Shown here: positions 37,380-46,410 of the stretch, piece by piece
How the letters are laid out: each line of letters opens with the position of its first letter
Position numbering within the stretch: position 1 is the first letter of the stretch
From: Hyphomicrobiales bacterium
Lineage (GTDB): Bacteria > Pseudomonadota > Alphaproteobacteria > Rhizobiales > Rhizobiaceae
Reading direction: 5' to 3'
Assembly: GCA_900470805.1 (NCBI GenBank)
Contig: UCCA01000021.1
Coordinates: forward strand, 124,001 to 188,000
Length of the DNA stretch: 64,000 nucleotides
Position numbers and translations under genes: made by a program
Notes under the pieces: model-generated
What the model was told of the DNA's origin: nothing
What the model saw: the letters and a program-made list of their open reading frames with translations, nothing else
Database searches by the model: none

Positions 37380-38288
37380 ATGGACGATCTGCCTCTCAGT
37401 GAACTGGATGCCTTCACGGCAATTGCAAGGGAGCGCAGCTTTCGTGCGGCGGCGCGCAAGCGTGGCGTGTCGGCATCGTCACTCAGCGATTGCCTGCGCC
37501 GGCTAGAGGAGCGTGTCGGCGTGCGGCTTCTCAACCGGACGACGCGCAGCGTGACGCCGACGGAAGCCGGGCAGAGGCTGCTGGAACGGTTGGCGCCGGC
37601 GCTTGGCGAGGTGGCTGCGGCGCTCGGTCAACTCGACAGCTTTCGCGACGGTCCCTCCGGTACGCTGCGGCTCAACGTGCCGACGATCGTGGCACGTTCG
37701 TTCCTTCCCGATATGGCCAACCGTTTCCTGAAGGCGCATCCGCAGGTGCGGCTGGAGGTCGTGGGAGAAGACAACTTCATCGATGTGCTGGCCGCCGGCT
37801 ATGATGGCGGCATCCGCTATGACGAACGGCTGGAGCGCGACATGATCGCGGTGCCGATCGGGCCTCGCGTGCAGCGCTACGTCACGGCCGCGTCGCCGGA
37901 TTATCTCGACGGTCGCGGTCTGCCGCTGCATCCGAAGGACCTGATCGACCACGACTGCATCATCCACCGCTTTCTCAGCGGAACGACGGCGACGCCATGG
38001 GAGTTCGACCGCGACGGCGAGACGCTGATGGTAACGGTGACGGGCCCGATCGTCGCCAACGTCATCGAGATGGAAGTCGGAGCGGCCGTTTCCGGGCTCG
38101 GTGTCATTCGCACCTTCGAGGAGGTTCTCCTCCCGGAGGTCGAGGCGGGGCGCTTGGTGTTCATCCTGGAGGACTGGGTTACCGAATTCTCAGGACCGTT
38201 TCTCTACTACGCCAGCCGCCATCACATGCCTGCGGCCCTGCGGGCTTTCGTGGATTTCGTCAAGGCGGAGCAGCGAAAGGCTGGCTAG
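37380..38288 (+). CDS. LysR-family transcriptional regulator
   Basis: 302 residues. Helix-turn-helix AFTAIARERSFRAAARKRGVSASSLSDCLRRLEERVGVRLLNRTTRSVTPT, then a periplasmic-binding-like effector domain (GTLRLNVPTIVARSFLPDMANRFLKAHPQVRLEV). Target and ligand unknown; the adjacent MFS gene downstream (38460) is a candidate. Confidence 0.88.
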   Translation: MDDLPLSELDAFTAIARERSFRAAARKRGVSASSLSDCLRRLEERVGVRLLNRTTRSVTPTEAGQRLLERLAPALGEVAAALGQLDSFRDGPSGTLRLNVPTIVARSFLPDMANRFLKAHPQVRLEVVGEDNFIDVLAAGYDGGIRYDERLERDMIAVPIGPRVQRYVTAASPDYLDGRGLPLHPKDLIDHDCIIHRFLSGTTATPWEFDRDGETLMVTVTGPIVANVIEMEVGAAVSGLGVIRTFEEVLLPEVEAGRLVFILEDWVTEFSGPFLYYASRHHMPAALRAFVDFVKAEQRKAG

Positions 38289-38459
38289 ATCGAAAGGCGG
38301 GCTGAGTGCCGCTTTGTTCCGCTTCTCCATCAACGGAACTCGTGAGCCCATCAAAACAATTGAAATGTTCATGGATTGTTTCGTTGGCGGTGCTGAGATA
38401 TGTAGCATGCCCGGCGACGAGATCGTCTTTCCAGTAGCTGACATCTGTAGAGACATCGC

Positions 38460-39707
38460 ATGCTCGATCCGAAATTCGTTCGTCGTGGCCTCTTCCTCGT
38501 CTTCATGATCCTGTTTCTCGACGTCATCGGGATTGCGATCATCATGCCGGTGCTGCCCGTCTATCTCGAGCAGCTGACTGGCGGTTCGGTCAGTGATGCG
38601 GCGCTCGACGGCGGCTGGCTGCTGGTCGTCTATGCCATCATGCAGTTCCTGTTCGCGCCGTTCCTCGGCAATCTCAGCGATCGTTTCGGACGCCGGCCCA
38701 TCCTGCTGCTGTCGGTGCTGACCTTCGCGATCGACAACCTGATCTGCGCGGTGGCGACCAGTTTCTGGATGCTGTTCATCGGTCGCATGCTGGCAGGGTT
38801 GAGCGGCGGCAGCTTCGCCACCTGTTCCGCCTACATCGCCGACATCAGCACGGAGGAGAACCGCGCCAAGAATTTCGGGCTGATCGGCATCGCTTTCGGT
38901 GTCGGCTTTACGGTGGGCCCTGTCATCGGCGGCTTCCTCGGCGAATTCGGGCCGCGCGTGCCTTTTTACGGCGCCGCTGCGGTGTCGTTCCTCAATTTTG
39001 TCGCGGCCTGCTTCCTGCTGCCGGAAACGCTCGATGCAAGGAACCGACGTCGGTTCGAATGGAAGCGCGCCAATCCGCTCGGCGCGTTGAAGCAGATGCG
39101 CAACTATCCCGGCATCGGCTGGATCTCCGCGGTGCTGTTCCTGTTCTGGCTGGCGCATGCGGTCTATCCTGCCGTCTGGTCGTTCGTCTCGACTTACCGG
39201 TTTGGCTGGAGCGAGGGACAGATCGGGCTTTCGCTGGGCATCTATGGGATCGGCGCCGCTGTCGTGATGGCGCTGTTGCTTCCGAAGATCGTGCCTGTTC
39301 TCGGCGAGTGGAAGACCGCCGTCGTCGGCCTCTGTTTCTCGGTCGCCGGACTGACCGGCTATGCCTTAGCGTGGCAGGGGTGGATGGTCTACGCGGTCAT
39401 CGTGCTGACGGTGATGGAAAACGTTGCCGATCCGCCGCTGCGCAGCATTGCCGCCGGCAAGGTGCCGCCATCGGCGCAGGGCGAGTTGCAGGGCGCGCTG
39501 ACCAGTCTCAGCAGCATCACGACCATCGTCGGGCCGCTGATCTTCACGCAGTTGTTCGGATATTTCACCAAGCCTGATGCGCCCGTCATGTTTGCCGGAG
39601 CGCCGTTCCTGATGGCCGCGGTCTTCATCCTCGTCGCCACCATCGTGTTCCTGCTGCGCGTTCGGACTTCGAAGTCCTTCTCCACCGGCGAGCAGTCGTC
39701 GGGTTAG
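38460..39707 (+). CDS. MFS transporter of the TetA/TCR type
   Basis: 415 residues with twelve helices. The motif GNLSDRFGRRPILLLSV (loop 2-3), LFLDVIGIAIIMPVLP at the N-terminus and GGSFATCSAYIADISTEENRAKNFGLIGIAFGVGFTVGPVIGG are those of the tetracycline-resistance-like DHA1 group. It would export a drug or metabolite with protons. It is in an apparent run of plus-strand transport genes after the LysR gene; the substrate is unknown, and no resistance phenotype is implied. Confidence 0.87.
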   Translation: MLDPKFVRRGLFLVFMILFLDVIGIAIIMPVLPVYLEQLTGGSVSDAALDGGWLLVVYAIMQFLFAPFLGNLSDRFGRRPILLLSVLTFAIDNLICAVATSFWMLFIGRMLAGLSGGSFATCSAYIADISTEENRAKNFGLIGIAFGVGFTVGPVIGGFLGEFGPRVPFYGAAAVSFLNFVAACFLLPETLDARNRRRFEWKRANPLGALKQMRNYPGIGWISAVLFLFWLAHAVYPAVWSFVSTYRFGWSEGQIGLSLGIYGIGAAVVMALLLPKIVPVLGEWKTAVVGLCFSVAGLTGYALAWQGWMVYAVIVLTVMENVADPPLRSIAAGKVPPSAQGELQGALTSLSSITTIVGPLIFTQLFGYFTKPDAPVMFAGAPFLMAAVFILVATIVFLLRVRTSKSFSTGEQSSG

Positions 39708-39844
39708 CCATCAATATCGATGATAGGATGATGAATATTTCATCATTTGCTTATTTTTGGGTGTATTTTTCCGCTTTCTTCGGTTAGAGCACGATTACAT
39801 TGACGGCTATTTTGCCGTCCGTTTTCAAAATCACAGGACATGTC

Positions 39845-41254
39845 ATGGACACGCCGATCGACCTGCGAAAGCCGGCCCCGAAAGCCGACAACCGTTGGAG
39901 CGCGCATGTGCGCGCCACGCTCGCGCTCGGTATCCCGCTGATCGGCGCCCAGCTTGCGCAGCTCGGCATCAACACCACCGACGTGATGATCGTCGGGCGT
40001 CTCGGCCCGGAGCATCTGGGCGCGATGGTGCTTGCCGGCCAGTTCCTGTTTACGATCCTGGTGTTCGGCTCCGGTTTCTCGATCGCCGTCATCCCAATGG
40101 TGGCGCAGGCCTATGGCCGTGGCGACGTCGTCAGCGTGCGCCGTTCGCTGCGCATGGGCCTGTGGGTAGTGATCGCCTTCTGGCTGCTGATGCTGCCGGC
40201 CTTCTTCAACTCCGAGCGAATCCTACTTGCGGCCGGGCAGAAGCCCGAGGTGGCGGCGCTCGCCCATAGCTATATCGTCATCGGCCAGTTCGCAGTGCTG
40301 CCGGCGCTGCTTTACAACGTCATCCGGGCACTGGTGAGCGCCATCGGCAAGGCTGCGGTCATTCTCAACGTCACAATCGCCATGCTCGTCCTCAACGCCA
40401 TCTTCGCCTACGTGCTGGTTCTCGGCCATTTCGGCCTGCCGGCCATGGGGCTGAGGGGGGCTGCGATCGTATCGGTGGCGGTGCAGACGGCAGGGCTGTT
40501 CTTCATCATTGCCTATGTCCAGAGCCGGCCGGAGACGCGGCGTTACGAGCTGTTCGTGCGCTTCTGGCGGCCGGACTGGAAAGCCTTCCTCGAGGTCATT
40601 CGCCTCGGTCTGCCGATCAGCGTCACCATCCTGGCGGAAGTCAGCCTGTTCACGATGGCGTCTCTCCTGATGGGCCGCATCGGCACGATCGAGCTTGCCG
40701 CGCACGGCATCGCGCTTCAATGGGCGTCGATCGCCTTCATGATCCCGCTCGGCCTGTCGCAGGCGGCAACGGTTCGTGTCGGAGTCGCGCACGGACAGGG
40801 CGATCATCTGGCGGTGGTGCGGGCGGCCGTTTCGGTGTTCGTCATCGCCTGTGCCATCTCGGCCGTCGGCGGGCTGCTGTTTGCTGTCATGCCGGGGTTT
40901 TTCGCCAGCTGGTTCCTCGACACCCATTCTGCCGAAGCGCCTGAGGTGCTGGCCTATGCCGGACCGCTGATCATCATCGCCGGGCTGTTCCAGCTGGTCG
41001 ATGGCCTGCAGGCTATTGCCAACGGGCTGCTGCGCGGGCTGAAGGATGCGCGGGTGCCGATGATCATGGCGCTGGTCGCCTACTGGCCGATCGGCTTCTT
41101 CCTTGCCTGGCTTCTGGCGTTTCCATTGGGGCTTGGCGGCATCGGCATCTGGCTTGGCTTCCTGATCGGGCTGCTGGCGGCCGCGGTGATGCTCTGCGCG
41201 CGGTTCTATCTGCTGATGCAGCGCGAAGGCCGAGGTCAGCTCGCGTCGCTCTGA
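39845..41254 (+). CDS. MATE-family multidrug efflux protein (NorM-like)
   Basis: 469 residues in twelve helices arranged as two MATE repeats: LGIPLIGAQLAQLGINTTDVMIVGRLGPEHLGAMVLAGQFLF and, in the second half, LGLPISVTILAEVSLFTMASLLMGRIGTIELAAHGIALQWASIAFMIPLGLSQAATVRVG. Sodium- or proton-driven efflux of cationic compounds. CAGGA ahead of the ATG at 39845. The last 19 bases overlap the converging GFA gene. Confidence 0.9.
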   Translation: MDTPIDLRKPAPKADNRWSAHVRATLALGIPLIGAQLAQLGINTTDVMIVGRLGPEHLGAMVLAGQFLFTILVFGSGFSIAVIPMVAQAYGRGDVVSVRRSLRMGLWVVIAFWLLMLPAFFNSERILLAAGQKPEVAALAHSYIVIGQFAVLPALLYNVIRALVSAIGKAAVILNVTIAMLVLNAIFAYVLVLGHFGLPAMGLRGAAIVSVAVQTAGLFFIIAYVQSRPETRRYELFVRFWRPDWKAFLEVIRLGLPISVTILAEVSLFTMASLLMGRIGTIELAAHGIALQWASIAFMIPLGLSQAATVRVGVAHGQGDHLAVVRAAVSVFVIACAISAVGGLLFAVMPGFFASWFLDTHSAEAPEVLAYAGPLIIIAGLFQLVDGLQAIANGLLRGLKDARVPMIMALVAYWPIGFFLAWLLAFPLGLGGIGIWLGFLIGLLAAAVMLCARFYLLMQREGRGQLASL

Positions 41255-41664
41255 TCCGTGCGTCCTTGAGGATAGCACGGCAGACGATCGCCGATCACGT
41301 CCCAGTCAAGCTTGTGAGAGACCCAGACGTGGTCTTCGGGAGGATACTTCTCCGGATGGTCGAGGCTGACGGTCATGACGTCGATAGTCTCGGAATCTGT
41401 CCTGTTCACATAGGTCAGCGGCGAGCCGCAATCGCCGCAAAATGTTCTGACGACATCAGCTGACGAGGCAAATGTCTGTGGGGTGCCGCGCTCGAAGGAG
41501 AAGGTTGCTGTCGGAAAGGTCACGAAGGGAAGCGTCGGGGAAGAAGCCGCCCTGCGGCACGTCCGGCAGTGACAGATGGCACTGCGCAGCGGCGCTTCAG
41601 CAACGACATAGCGGATGGTGCCGCAAAGGCAGCCGCCACGGTGCATTTCAGAAGGATTGTGCAT
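41236..41664 (-). CDS. GFA-family (glutathione-dependent formaldehyde-activating-like) zinc protein
   Basis: About 142 residues. Zinc-binding cysteines: GGCLCGTIRY, CHCRTCRRAASSP and FCGDCGSPL, a set characteristic of GFA proteins. They bind zinc and glutathione adducts; the exact reaction here is unknown. Start is the ATG at 41664 (GAGAACG upstream) or the ATG at 41646. Overlaps convergently with the MATE gene. Confidence 0.8.
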   Translation of the reverse strand: MHNPSEMHRGGCLCGTIRYVVAEAPLRSAICHCRTCRRAASSPTLPFVTFPTATFSFERGTPQTFASSADVVRTFCGDCGSPLTYVNRTDSETIDVMTVSLDHPEKYPPEDHVWVSHKLDWDVIGDRLPCYPQGRTDQSDAS

Positions 41665-41695
41665 CGGTCGTTCTCGATCCGGCGGGTGCCGAATT

Positions 41696-42751
41696 CTAGG
41701 CACCAACCTGCTTGCTGGTCAGTTCTGCCGTCCCGATACGGCCCCGTCGGCGCCAAGCCGAGACCAGGGCCCTGCGTGCAGGCGTTTCGATGCACTCGTA
41801 GCTCATCCAGGCGATCAGCAGCGCCGCGCATAGCGATGCAGGGACGACCGCATATATCGGCAGGAGGCCCGACAGCGCATTGGCCATCAGGAACATCACC
41901 GGCACGTGGAAGAGATAGAGCGAGAAGCTGATCTTTCCAAGGAAACGCATCGGCGGCGCGGCGAACAGTGCTGCCGAGATCGGATGCTCGCGTGCGACAA
42001 GCAGCACGGCGAGCGCACCGGCAAAGGCCGGCTCCAGCCCCCACGCGCTGTCGGTCGTCGGAAACAGCTGTCTCGAGACGAGCACGAACAATGGCAAGGT
42101 CAGGGCCAACATGCCGATCAAGGTGCCTGCCGGACGACGAAATCGCTGTCCCGCCAGCATCGGATGCAGTCTGCCGGCCGCCGCGCCAAAGAGGAAGAAC
42201 GCCAGCTTCGACAGCAGCAGGATGCCGGGACCTGGGAAGTCGAGCAGGGCGTCTATGGCGAGGAAGCCGGCGATCAGCAGGCCAAGCGCCTGGTAACGCT
42301 TGCGATCGCTGACGAACAGCCAGATCAGCGGGAAGACGAGGTAGAACTGGATTTCCGGCGGTACCGACCATAGAACTCCCGTGGAACCGAACAGGAGCAC
42401 GTGGCGGACGATCTCCTTTGGCCCGTGGATCGGGTTGATGAAGTCGAAGCCCGGAATGCTGGACAGCACGACAACGACGACAACGGCGACCAGATAGACG
42501 GGATAGATGCGCGAAAAACGGCTGACGAGGAAATCCGCGACGGCTGTCCGGTTGATTGGCCGGTCGCCATAGAGATAGGCCATCAGGAAGCCGCTGAGGG
42601 CGAAAAAGATCGCCACCGACCTGTCGCCGATGCCGGTGATCTCCACCCCTTCGAGCGAAGGGAAAATCAGGTGCAGATGTGCGAAAACGACGGCGGCGGC
42701 GGCGATGCCGCGCAGGCCGTCAAGGCTGGCAATATGCTGCTTTTCCTGCAT
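41696..42751 (-). CDS. Acyltransferase 3 family membrane protein (OafA/YrhL-like)
   Basis: 351 residues with about ten helices. The N-terminus HIASLDGLRGIAAAAVVFAHLHL carries the family's catalytic His (FAHL), and RFSRIYPVYLVAVVVVV is the conserved R.xRi.P.y motif. It would O-acylate a sugar of a surface polysaccharide or lipid. The target cannot be read from context, though LPS genes lie elsewhere in the window. Confidence 0.85.
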   Translation of the reverse strand: MQEKQHIASLDGLRGIAAAAVVFAHLHLIFPSLEGVEITGIGDRSVAIFFALSGFLMAYLYGDRPINRTAVADFLVSRFSRIYPVYLVAVVVVVVLSSIPGFDFINPIHGPKEIVRHVLLFGSTGVLWSVPPEIQFYLVFPLIWLFVSDRKRYQALGLLIAGFLAIDALLDFPGPGILLLSKLAFFLFGAAAGRLHPMLAGQRFRRPAGTLIGMLALTLPLFVLVSRQLFPTTDSAWGLEPAFAGALAVLLVAREHPISAALFAAPPMRFLGKISFSLYLFHVPVMFLMANALSGLLPIYAVVPASLCAALLIAWMSYECIETPARRALVSAWRRRGRIGTAELTSKQVGA

Positions 42752-42904
42752 GAACGCTCCCAGGCAGCGACAATTGTCGTCCTGCGGGCCGATCTTGCGC
42801 GGCGGGCGTTAAATTGCCTTTAACTTTTTCCGCGAGAAGGCGCCACGGATAGCAGCCCAACGGGCTGTGGCACAGGTGTTAGCCGCCGCGCCACCGCTTT
42901 TCCG

Positions 42905-44116
42905 TCAGCGTTCGGCCAGAGCCGCTTCGCCCTTCTTCTCGCGCACCATGTTGATGAAGCGGCGGAAGAGGTAGTGGCTGTCTTGCGGGCCGGGGGAGGC
43001 TTCCGGGTGATGCTGCACCGAGAACACCTGCTTGCCGGTCAGGCGCAGGCCGCAGTTGGTGCCATCGAACAGGGAAACGTGAGTCTCCTCAACGCCATCA
43101 GGCAGCGACTTCGTGTCGACCGCGAAGCCGTGGTTCATCGAGACGATCTCGACCTTGCCCGTCGTGTGGTCCTTGACCGGATGATTGGCGCCGTGGTGGC
43201 CCTGATGCATCTTCTCGGTCTTGGCGCCGAGCGCGAGACCGAGCATCTGGTGCCCGAGGCAGATGCCGAAGACCGGGATGTCGGTCTTGATCAGCGACTG
43301 GATGACCGGAACGGCGTATTCGCCTGTGGCGGCCGGGTCGCCCGGGCCGTTCGACAGGAAAATGCCATCCGGCTGCATGGCGAGCACCTCTTCGGCGCTG
43401 GTCGTCGCCGGCACCACCGTGACCTTGCAGTCGAGGCCGGCGAAGAGGCGCAGAATGTTGCGCTTGACGCCGTAGTCGAGGCAGACGACGTGATACTTGG
43501 CGTCCTCGGCCTTCAGTTCACCATAGCCTTCGTTCCAGACCCACGGGGTCTGCGACCACTGCGAGGACTGGCCGGAGGAGGCGATCTTGGCGAGGTCGAG
43601 GCCTTCGAGGCCGCTCCAGGCCTTGGCTTCGGCCTTCAGCGTGTCGACGTCGAAGACGCCGTTCGGGTCGTGGGCAATGACCGCGTTCGGGGCGCCGTTC
43701 TCGCGGATCCAGGCCGTGAGCGCGCGGGTGTCGACGCCGCAGAGGCCGATGACGCCGCGCGCCTTCAGCCAGGCATCGAGGTGCTTGATGGCGCGGTAGT
43801 TGGACGGGTCGGTCATGTCGGCCTTGAAGATGACGCCGACCGCGCCGTGGCGTGCTGCCGGCGTCAGGTCTTCGATGTCTTCTTCATTGGTGCCGATGTT
43901 GCCGATATGCGGGAAGGTGAAGGTCACGATCTGGCCGAGGTAAGAAGGGTCGGTCATGATCTCTTCATAGCCGGTCAGCGCGGTGTTGAAGACCACTTCG
44001 GCCTGAACCTTGCCGGTCGCGCCGATGCCCTTTCCTTCGATAACGGTGCCATCGGCCAGAACGAGCAGGGCGGTTGGCTTTTCGGTTGTCCAGGGTGCTG
44101 TCGCGGTCATCTTCAT
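42905..44116 (-). CDS. carA: Carbamoyl-phosphate synthase small subunit
   Basis: About 403 residues. N-terminal CarA domain (KPTALLVLADGTVIEGKGIGATGKVQAEVVFNTALTGYEEI) and C-terminal class I glutamine amidotransferase with the nucleophile Cys in FGICLGHQMLGLALGAK and the His/Glu in SVQHHPEASPGP. It feeds ammonia to CarB. Several ATGs occur near the start; I chose MKMTATAPWTTEK (44116), with 44110 as alternative. Divergent from yqeY. Confidence 0.95.
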   Translation of the reverse strand: MKMTATAPWTTEKPTALLVLADGTVIEGKGIGATGKVQAEVVFNTALTGYEEIMTDPSYLGQIVTFTFPHIGNIGTNEEDIEDLTPAARHGAVGVIFKADMTDPSNYRAIKHLDAWLKARGVIGLCGVDTRALTAWIRENGAPNAVIAHDPNGVFDVDTLKAEAKAWSGLEGLDLAKIASSGQSSQWSQTPWVWNEGYGELKAEDAKYHVVCLDYGVKRNILRLFAGLDCKVTVVPATTSAEEVLAMQPDGIFLSNGPGDPAATGEYAVPVIQSLIKTDIPVFGICLGHQMLGLALGAKTEKMHQGHHGANHPVKDHTTGKVEIVSMNHGFAVDTKSLPDGVEETHVSLFDGTNCGLRLTGKQVFSVQHHPEASPGPQDSHYLFRRFINMVREKKGEAALAER

Positions 44117-44383
44117 CCCGTTTCCGGCTGCCATCCGTTCTTGGGCAACGGTGGCCGGCCATGTTGGTTCGCAAGCGTGTACGCGCGGCAAGGCGCGCGC
44201 TCTCAGGCCTGATCACGAATTTTGGTGCAGGTGGCGGTAAATAGCCACGCTATTTCGCAAGGTCAATCTTTGTACCGCAGATTTGAGGGGTTTTCTGCCG
44301 CTTTCTGTCGCGCATATCGCAATTTGTTTGATCCGACGCATTCCCCCGGTTTATGAAGCGGCATTCAAACAGGAGTATTTGTA

Positions 44384-44836
44384 ATGTTGCGCGATCAACT
44401 CTCCGCCGCCCTCAAGGATGCGATGAAGTCCAGAAATGCCGAGCGGCTGTCCACCGTTCGCCTGATCCAGGCTGCCATCAAGGACCGCGATATCGCCAAT
44501 CGCGGCGCCGGCAAGGAAGAGGCCAGCGACGACGAGATCCTGCAGATCCTTGCCAAGATGGTGAAGCAGCGCGACGAATCAGCCAAGATCTACGAGGACA
44601 ACGCCCGCCCGGAACTGGCCGCCAAGGAGCGCGCCGAGATCAAGGTCGTGCAGGATTTCATGCCGAAGCAGCTTTCCGATTCGGACGTGCGCGCAAACAT
44701 CTCGGCGATTATCGCCGAGACGGGTGCGGCCGGACCGAAGGACATGGGCAAGGTGATGGCGGTCCTGAAGGAGCGCTATGCCGGCCAGATGGATTTCTCC
44801 AAGGCCTCAGGTGCCGTCAAGGAACTGCTGAACTGA
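44384..44836 (+). CDS. GatB/YqeY domain protein
   Basis: 150 residues, MLRDQLSAALKDAMKSRNAERLSTVRLIQAAIKDRDI..., with the family core DEILQILAKMVKQRDESAKIYEDNARPELAAKERAEIKVVQDFMPKQLSD and MGKVMAVLKERYAGQMDFSKASGAVKELL. It resembles the C-terminal domain of GatB and may bind tRNA-related RNA; its true role is unresolved. AGGAGT ahead of the ATG. Confidence 0.85.
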   Translation: MLRDQLSAALKDAMKSRNAERLSTVRLIQAAIKDRDIANRGAGKEEASDDEILQILAKMVKQRDESAKIYEDNARPELAAKERAEIKVVQDFMPKQLSDSDVRANISAIIAETGAAGPKDMGKVMAVLKERYAGQMDFSKASGAVKELLN

Positions 44837-44840
44837 TCGA

Positions 44841-45719
44841 TCAGGCGAGGCGCGCGGTCCTTGCGACCGCGGGCCCCAGCACGACCTCGGCCGCACGGTC
44901 GATGACGGTGAACTTCGCCGCCTGATACCCCCAATATTCCCGGACAAACCGCTGCGACAGCCATGTATCGCCCTTGAACGAGGGCTCCGTCCAGCCGATG
45001 CTCCCCATCTCGGCCGCCTGTGTTAGCAGGCGCTTGAGGTGGGTGTTGGAGATCATGAACTGATCGCGGATTTCCTTGAGCGACAGCTTCCCGATATCGA
45101 TCCGCTCTAACGACCGGTCAAAGGACGTGATGCGGGTCATGAGAAAATCCATGACCAACCCGCCGGAGTTCGCCCAGTTGAAGAGGTTATAGGTGGCGCC
45201 GGGATCGCGCACGGCGTCGCTGTCGATGATCCCCTTGGCGATCAGCGGCTGCAGGCGGCCGAAGGCCGTTGGATCTTTCATCGCCTGATCGAGGCGGTGC
45301 CCGCCATCGAGGTTGTCCAGAATGAGAAGGTGCGCGGCGAGCCACTTGTAGAAATGCTCGAGCGCCGTTTCCGTCGGCTCCAGCAACCGGGTACGCTTGT
45401 CGGTCGGACTGACGATCGGACGCAGGAAGCGGTAGGCCAGCATTTCCTGGATAAAAGCGGCGGCCGTGTTGCGGCTGGCGATCTTCTTTTCGATGGCAAA
45501 GGCGATAAAGCGGCCGGAATAGAGGCCCCGCCCGGGTTCATCAGGATATCCGAAATGCAGGGCAAAGCCGGATTGGGCCATCAGCCAGCGCTGTTGTGCG
45601 GCAAAAATCGACGCTATGCGGGGGCTTTCACGATAAATACCGAGCATCTCGCGGGCGCATTCAAGCACCGCGAGGAAGAACGCGTCACTGCTTAAAAATT
45701 CTTCAACCTTATGTGGCAT
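44841..45719 (-). CDS. Conserved hypothetical protein, possible winged-helix regulator
   Basis: 292 residues from the ATG at 45719 (MPHKVEEFLSSDAFFLAVLECAREMLGIYRES). The frame can be extended to a TTG at 45773, but that TTGACA lies 17 bases from CAATGA and looks like a promoter -35, so I reject it as a start. The segment LSLKEIRDQFMISNTHLKRLLTQAAEMGSIGWTEPSFKGDTW resembles a helix-turn-helix; I cannot name a family. The end lies 4 bases from the stop of yqeY and converges with it. Confidence 0.5.
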   Translation of the reverse strand: MPHKVEEFLSSDAFFLAVLECAREMLGIYRESPRIASIFAAQQRWLMAQSGFALHFGYPDEPGRGLYSGRFIAFAIEKKIASRNTAAAFIQEMLAYRFLRPIVSPTDKRTRLLEPTETALEHFYKWLAAHLLILDNLDGGHRLDQAMKDPTAFGRLQPLIAKGIIDSDAVRDPGATYNLFNWANSGGLVMDFLMTRITSFDRSLERIDIGKLSLKEIRDQFMISNTHLKRLLTQAAEMGSIGWTEPSFKGDTWLSQRFVREYWGYQAAKFTVIDRAAEVVLGPAVARTARLA

Positions 45720-45844
45720 GCGCGATAATCCGAAAATGCCGCTCTCATTGGACGCGACGCCTTGGACTGTCAATCAATCGTTGGTGGAATCATCCGCGAA
45801 TGTTCGCTGTGGACCCCCGAAAATCTAACCAAAGGTAGAAATAA

Positions 45845-45879
45845 AAGAAGGCAGGAACTGGGGGAGTTCCTGCCTTCTT
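45845..45879 (-). terminator. Long perfect terminator hairpin of a minus-strand transcript
   Basis: A 15-bp perfect stem (45845-45859 with 45865-45879) with a five-base G/C loop. On the minus strand it is followed by TTTTATTTC. It lies 126 bases upstream of the hypothetical gene ending at 44841, so it either ends an independent RNA or is a leader terminator of that gene. Confidence 0.8.
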
Positions 45880-46030
45880 GCTCTTTGCTCCGGCTGACGA
45901 CGCGGGCTTAGCCCAAGTCAGCGGGTATTTGCAAAGGCACCCTTGCAAGGCGGCGCCGGGGGTAGGGATGGTGCCTTGCAAGGGGATCGCTTTGTTGAAT
46001 TCGACGTTATTGCGCTGCGGCAAATGATTC
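45845..46030 (-). ncRNA. Candidate structured small RNA or attenuator leader
   Basis: On the minus strand, ordered dyads precede the long terminator: an arm GGCACC/GGTGCC (45936-45941 with 45970-45975), and a hairpin GCTGAC/GTCAGC (45893-45898 with 45917-45922) with inner GGGC-TAA-GCCC. Two identical palindromes CCTTGCAAGG lie at 45941-45950 and 45974-45983. Three successive structures ending in a terminator suggest an RNA of about 150-190 nt. The 5' end and family are unknown; no protein-coding frame here looks real. Confidence 0.45.
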
Positions 46031-46410
46031 AAATTACAAAAAAATAATAATTGGCGCCGTGGCTGCCTTAAGTGTGGCGGACCGCTTGCCGGGCTGTGCC
46101 ACTCACACGATTTCGCAGTTCGTCCGGCGCGTCGCTTCGGTTCTTTAGCCGTCTGTTTTCATGATGTTTTCGGGTGAAAATCATTGCTGCTTCTTGGCGC
46201 GGGAGAAGGTGGATTTCGGCTGCGATTACGGTCTTCCATCGCTGCGCAACATTGCTTGCTGAAAGTTGATCACGGTTTGTTGATTGCTGTTTCCACAGCG
46301 TCGCCTCCGCTCTTTTCCGCCTCTAAGCTGTGTATAGTGCGCCTTGATGCGGAACTTCGTGGCATCAGGTGTCCAAGCTGATTATATGGAGGCACAGCCA
46401 AGAGGACTAA

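Larger units (their letters stand above)
45720..46410. other. Long intergenic region upstream of dnaG
   Basis: About 690 bases. The left half (45845-46030) holds the structured-RNA candidate and its terminator listed separately. The right half, about 46030-46410, has an AT-rich run near 46036-46055 and probably contains the dnaG promoter; no gene was recognised there. AAGAGGAC precedes the dnaG ATG. Confidence 0.4.

Noticed and set aside
45771..45773. TTG start that would extend the hypothetical gene by 18 codons
   Set aside because: The sequence TTGACA with 17 bases to CAATGA looks like a promoter -35 element; the ATG at 45719 is preferred.
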